From JBAXBF01 sp034429745 (GTDB lineage: Bacteria > Chloroflexota > Anaerolineae > Anaerolineales > DRKV01), in NCBI GenBank assembly GCA_034429745.1, contig DAOUFY010000098.1:1-52363 (forward strand): a stretch of 52,363 nt of DNA, in the 5' to 3' direction. A model generated the notes under the pieces. The model ran no database searches and was not told the DNA's origin. It was given only the letters and a program-made list of their open reading frames with translations. The position numbers and the translations under genes were made by a program. Of this stretch, positions 50,648 through 52,363 are shown in pieces. Position 1 is the first letter of the stretch. Each line of letters opens with the position of its first letter.

Positions 50648-52357
50648 TTATTCCCCCTGCAATTCGGCTAAAAATTTTTCGCGGTTTGCCGAACGGGATA
50701 CTTTGCCGCTGCTGGTTTTCACCAACCAACCGCGCTCAACAATACGCACATATCGCGCCACAACATCCGAATTCTTTGCTATAGCTTCGCGTACAGCTTC
50801 AGCAATCTCCTCGCGGCGCTCTGGAGATTCCTCATCTGTCTCTGCTACAATAGCCACGTCCTCCGTACCGCTTTGAACATTGGGTACTCCAAACGCCGCT
50901 GTCCTCCCCGGATGAACGCCGGCAACCTCATTCACAATATTTTCCAAATCGCGGCTATAAACGTTTTTGCCGCCAACAATAATTAAATCCTTCTTGCGTC
51001 CAGTAATGAACACTTCCCCCTCAGCCATATAGCCCAAATCGCCCGTTAAGAACCAGCCATCATGAAAAGCCTCGGCTGTTGCATCCGGCCGATTGTAGTA
51101 ACCGCTCAGCATGCAATTGCTGCGTAAGGCAATCTCCCCTACCTGCCGCTGAGGTAAAGCAGCTCGGCTTTGTTGATCCAGCACCTTAACTTCTACATTA
51201 GGGATAGGCTTACCAGCAGAGACCATGTACATGGCTTCTTCCCCCTCCTGTGCTGCCTTTGCTATATGCTGCTCGGCAAACGCGCGCTTGCTGATGCAGT
51301 CAACTCTCACCTTTTCATCTATCCCACCTTGGGTAACGGCAAAGACATTCTCTGCCATCGCATAGCAAGTAGCCAAAGCTTCTTCTCGAAAACCATAAGG
51401 GCGAAATCGTTCTAAAAACAAATCATGACTGTATTTATACATTGGTTCAGAACAATTAATCACTGCTCTAAGGGAAGCTAAATTTACCCCCTCTAGATCC
51501 GCATCGCGAATTTTTTGCGAGCAAAAGTGATAGGCAAAATTGGGCAGCCAAGTAAGCGTTCCGCGATGTTCAGAAATCGCCTGCAGCAGCAGCTGCGGTG
51601 CACGCACCCACTCAAACGGTGACATTAACACCAGTGGGACCCCGCACAGCAGCGGCATGATAAACCCAGCAATTAACCCCATATCATGATACAAAGGCAG
51701 CCAACTGACAATCGTATCACCTTCATCAAGGTGTATGGCTTGAGCATAATTGTCTAATTGACGAAACACTGCTTGATGGGAAAGCGCCACCCCTTTTTGC
51801 AGCCCAGTTGTACCGGACGAATGCTGCAATAAGACAATATCTTGCGCCTCTGCAGCCAAACCGCGTAATACCGCTGTGCCTTTACTAATCACATCATCCA
51901 ACTCGTCATTAGTCAGGGATTCAATAGGGTCAGCTTCAAGCACCACCCTCACCGAACAATCTGCTTTTAGGGCTTGCCGAACTTCTCCTAAAAATTCAGT
52001 CGAAGTGATAATGGCGGCCGGTTTGGTAATCTCCAGCAAAGTCTGAATGGAATGGCGATAATACTGCGGCGACAGCTTCTCCGTAAGAAAAGGCATAATA
52101 GATGGAATGGCTCCTCGCAGCACGCAGCCCCAGAATGCATAAACTAAAGCTTCACTATGCTGCAAAATAATGATCACCACTTCATGAGGTTGAATGTGGG
52201 CTGCTTCGAGGGCTTTCGCATAAGCGCCTGCGCCGCGAAACAAGGTATGATAGTCCACAACATGCTGTGGATTTTTGCGATAGACAAATGTGATGGCTTT
52301 CTGGTTAGGTTTCTCTTCGAACCACCATTTGAGCTTGTGTGCGAAGGTTTGTATCAT
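50648..52357 (-). CDS. Fatty-acyl-AMP/CoA ligase (adenylate-forming enzyme)
   Basis: A 569-residue ANL-superfamily enzyme that activates a carboxylic acid as its adenylate. Seen are the P-loop-type LLQHSSGTTGLQKGVALSH (about 180-198), WLPLYHDMGLIAGFIMPLL (the typical FAAL/FadD segment), the ATP-ribose Asp in GWFLTGDLGYMAEGEVFITGRKKDLII and the C-terminal catalytic Lys in VKTSSGKVSRS. WLPLYHDMGLI favours fatty-acyl-AMP ligases, which feed polyketide or lipid assembly, but no carrier or synthase gene is visible in the remaining window. It starts at ATG 52357 near the window edge and may be followed by cotranscribed genes outside the window. Confidence 0.92.
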   Translation of the reverse strand: MIQTFAHKLKWWFEEKPNQKAITFVYRKNPQHVVDYHTLFRGAGAYAKALEAAHIQPHEVVIIILQHSEALVYAFWGCVLRGAIPSIMPFLTEKLSPQYYRHSIQTLLEITKPAAIITSTEFLGEVRQALKADCSVRVVLEADPIESLTNDELDDVISKGTAVLRGLAAEAQDIVLLQHSSGTTGLQKGVALSHQAVFRQLDNYAQAIHLDEGDTIVSWLPLYHDMGLIAGFIMPLLCGVPLVLMSPFEWVRAPQLLLQAISEHRGTLTWLPNFAYHFCSQKIRDADLEGVNLASLRAVINCSEPMYKYSHDLFLERFRPYGFREEALATCYAMAENVFAVTQGGIDEKVRVDCISKRAFAEQHIAKAAQEGEEAMYMVSAGKPIPNVEVKVLDQQSRAALPQRQVGEIALRSNCMLSGYYNRPDATAEAFHDGWFLTGDLGYMAEGEVFITGRKKDLIIVGGKNVYSRDLENIVNEVAGVHPGRTAAFGVPNVQSGTEDVAIVAETDEESPERREEIAEAVREAIAKNSDVVARYVRIVERGWLVKTSSGKVSRSANREKFLAELQGE

Positions 52358-52363
52358 GGCTAT

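Overview
This window reads as a chromosomal segment of a mesophilic bacterium of moderate-to-low GC, most likely an uncultured Chloroflexota (Anaerolineae-type). The evidence is an obgE-nadD pair beside WG-repeat and beta-propeller lipoproteins, a Ser/Thr kinase fused to an FGE-sulfatase (SUMF1) domain, an AIM24 protein, kinesin-light-chain-type TPRs and pentapeptide repeats, hydrogenase-4-like membrane genes without a hydrogenase, and an octopine-type dehydrogenase beside a B12 protein. The lineage is inferred from gene content only. There is no rRNA, no tRNA I can support, no phage module and no CRISPR array.

Left end (1-4554) is accessory DNA. A tandemly duplicated, multiply frameshifted gene remnant is followed by a two-gene type II restriction-modification system and about 950 bases without a convincing gene. 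The kinase-SUMF1 gene (4555-6753, minus) comes next; a kinase-less paralogue lies about 37 kb away on the other strand (43426-44703) with the same promoter-proximal inverted repeat. Then come two tandem small paralogues (7207-7899), nadD, obgE, two envelope lipoprotein-like genes, an AIM24 gene, ettA and a LysM gene.

The central part (14772-20402) is one tight plus-strand operon from an extended -10 promoter: an unknown protein, a hydantoinase/dihydropyrimidinase, and three multi-spanning membrane proteins related to the ion-translocating arm of complex I and hydrogenase-4, with no redox subunits. A coiled-coil gene follows. On the minus strand are a Gly/Arg/Trp-rich exported repeat protein with a DUF4405 membrane protein, a lone receiver protein, a hybrid histidine kinase cut by an in-frame TAA inside its second receiver, and an exported bactofilin-like membrane protein.

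28493-33895 (minus) holds two metabolic groups: octopine-type dehydrogenase plus B12-binding enzyme, and UPF0316 + PfkB kinase + SIS isomerase/deglycase. Plus-strand sua5-type, glycerate kinase and a chemoreceptor with a zinc-binding CZB domain follow, then minus-strand MazG-like, lgt, a sulfatase-fold hydrolase and a sulfotransferase-like gene.

The right end is again accessory. It has REP-like palindromes, the kinase-less SUMF1 paralogue, a methyltransferase and a giant TPR protein. A DNA methyltransferase-HNH nuclease cassette is flanked by 160-base direct repeats that duplicate the 5' end of a pentapeptide-repeat gene. The upstream copy has an open N-terminus, the downstream copy has two in-frame stops plus the whole repeat domain, so recombination between copies would delete the cassette and restore an open gene. 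The window ends in an acyl-AMP/CoA ligase.
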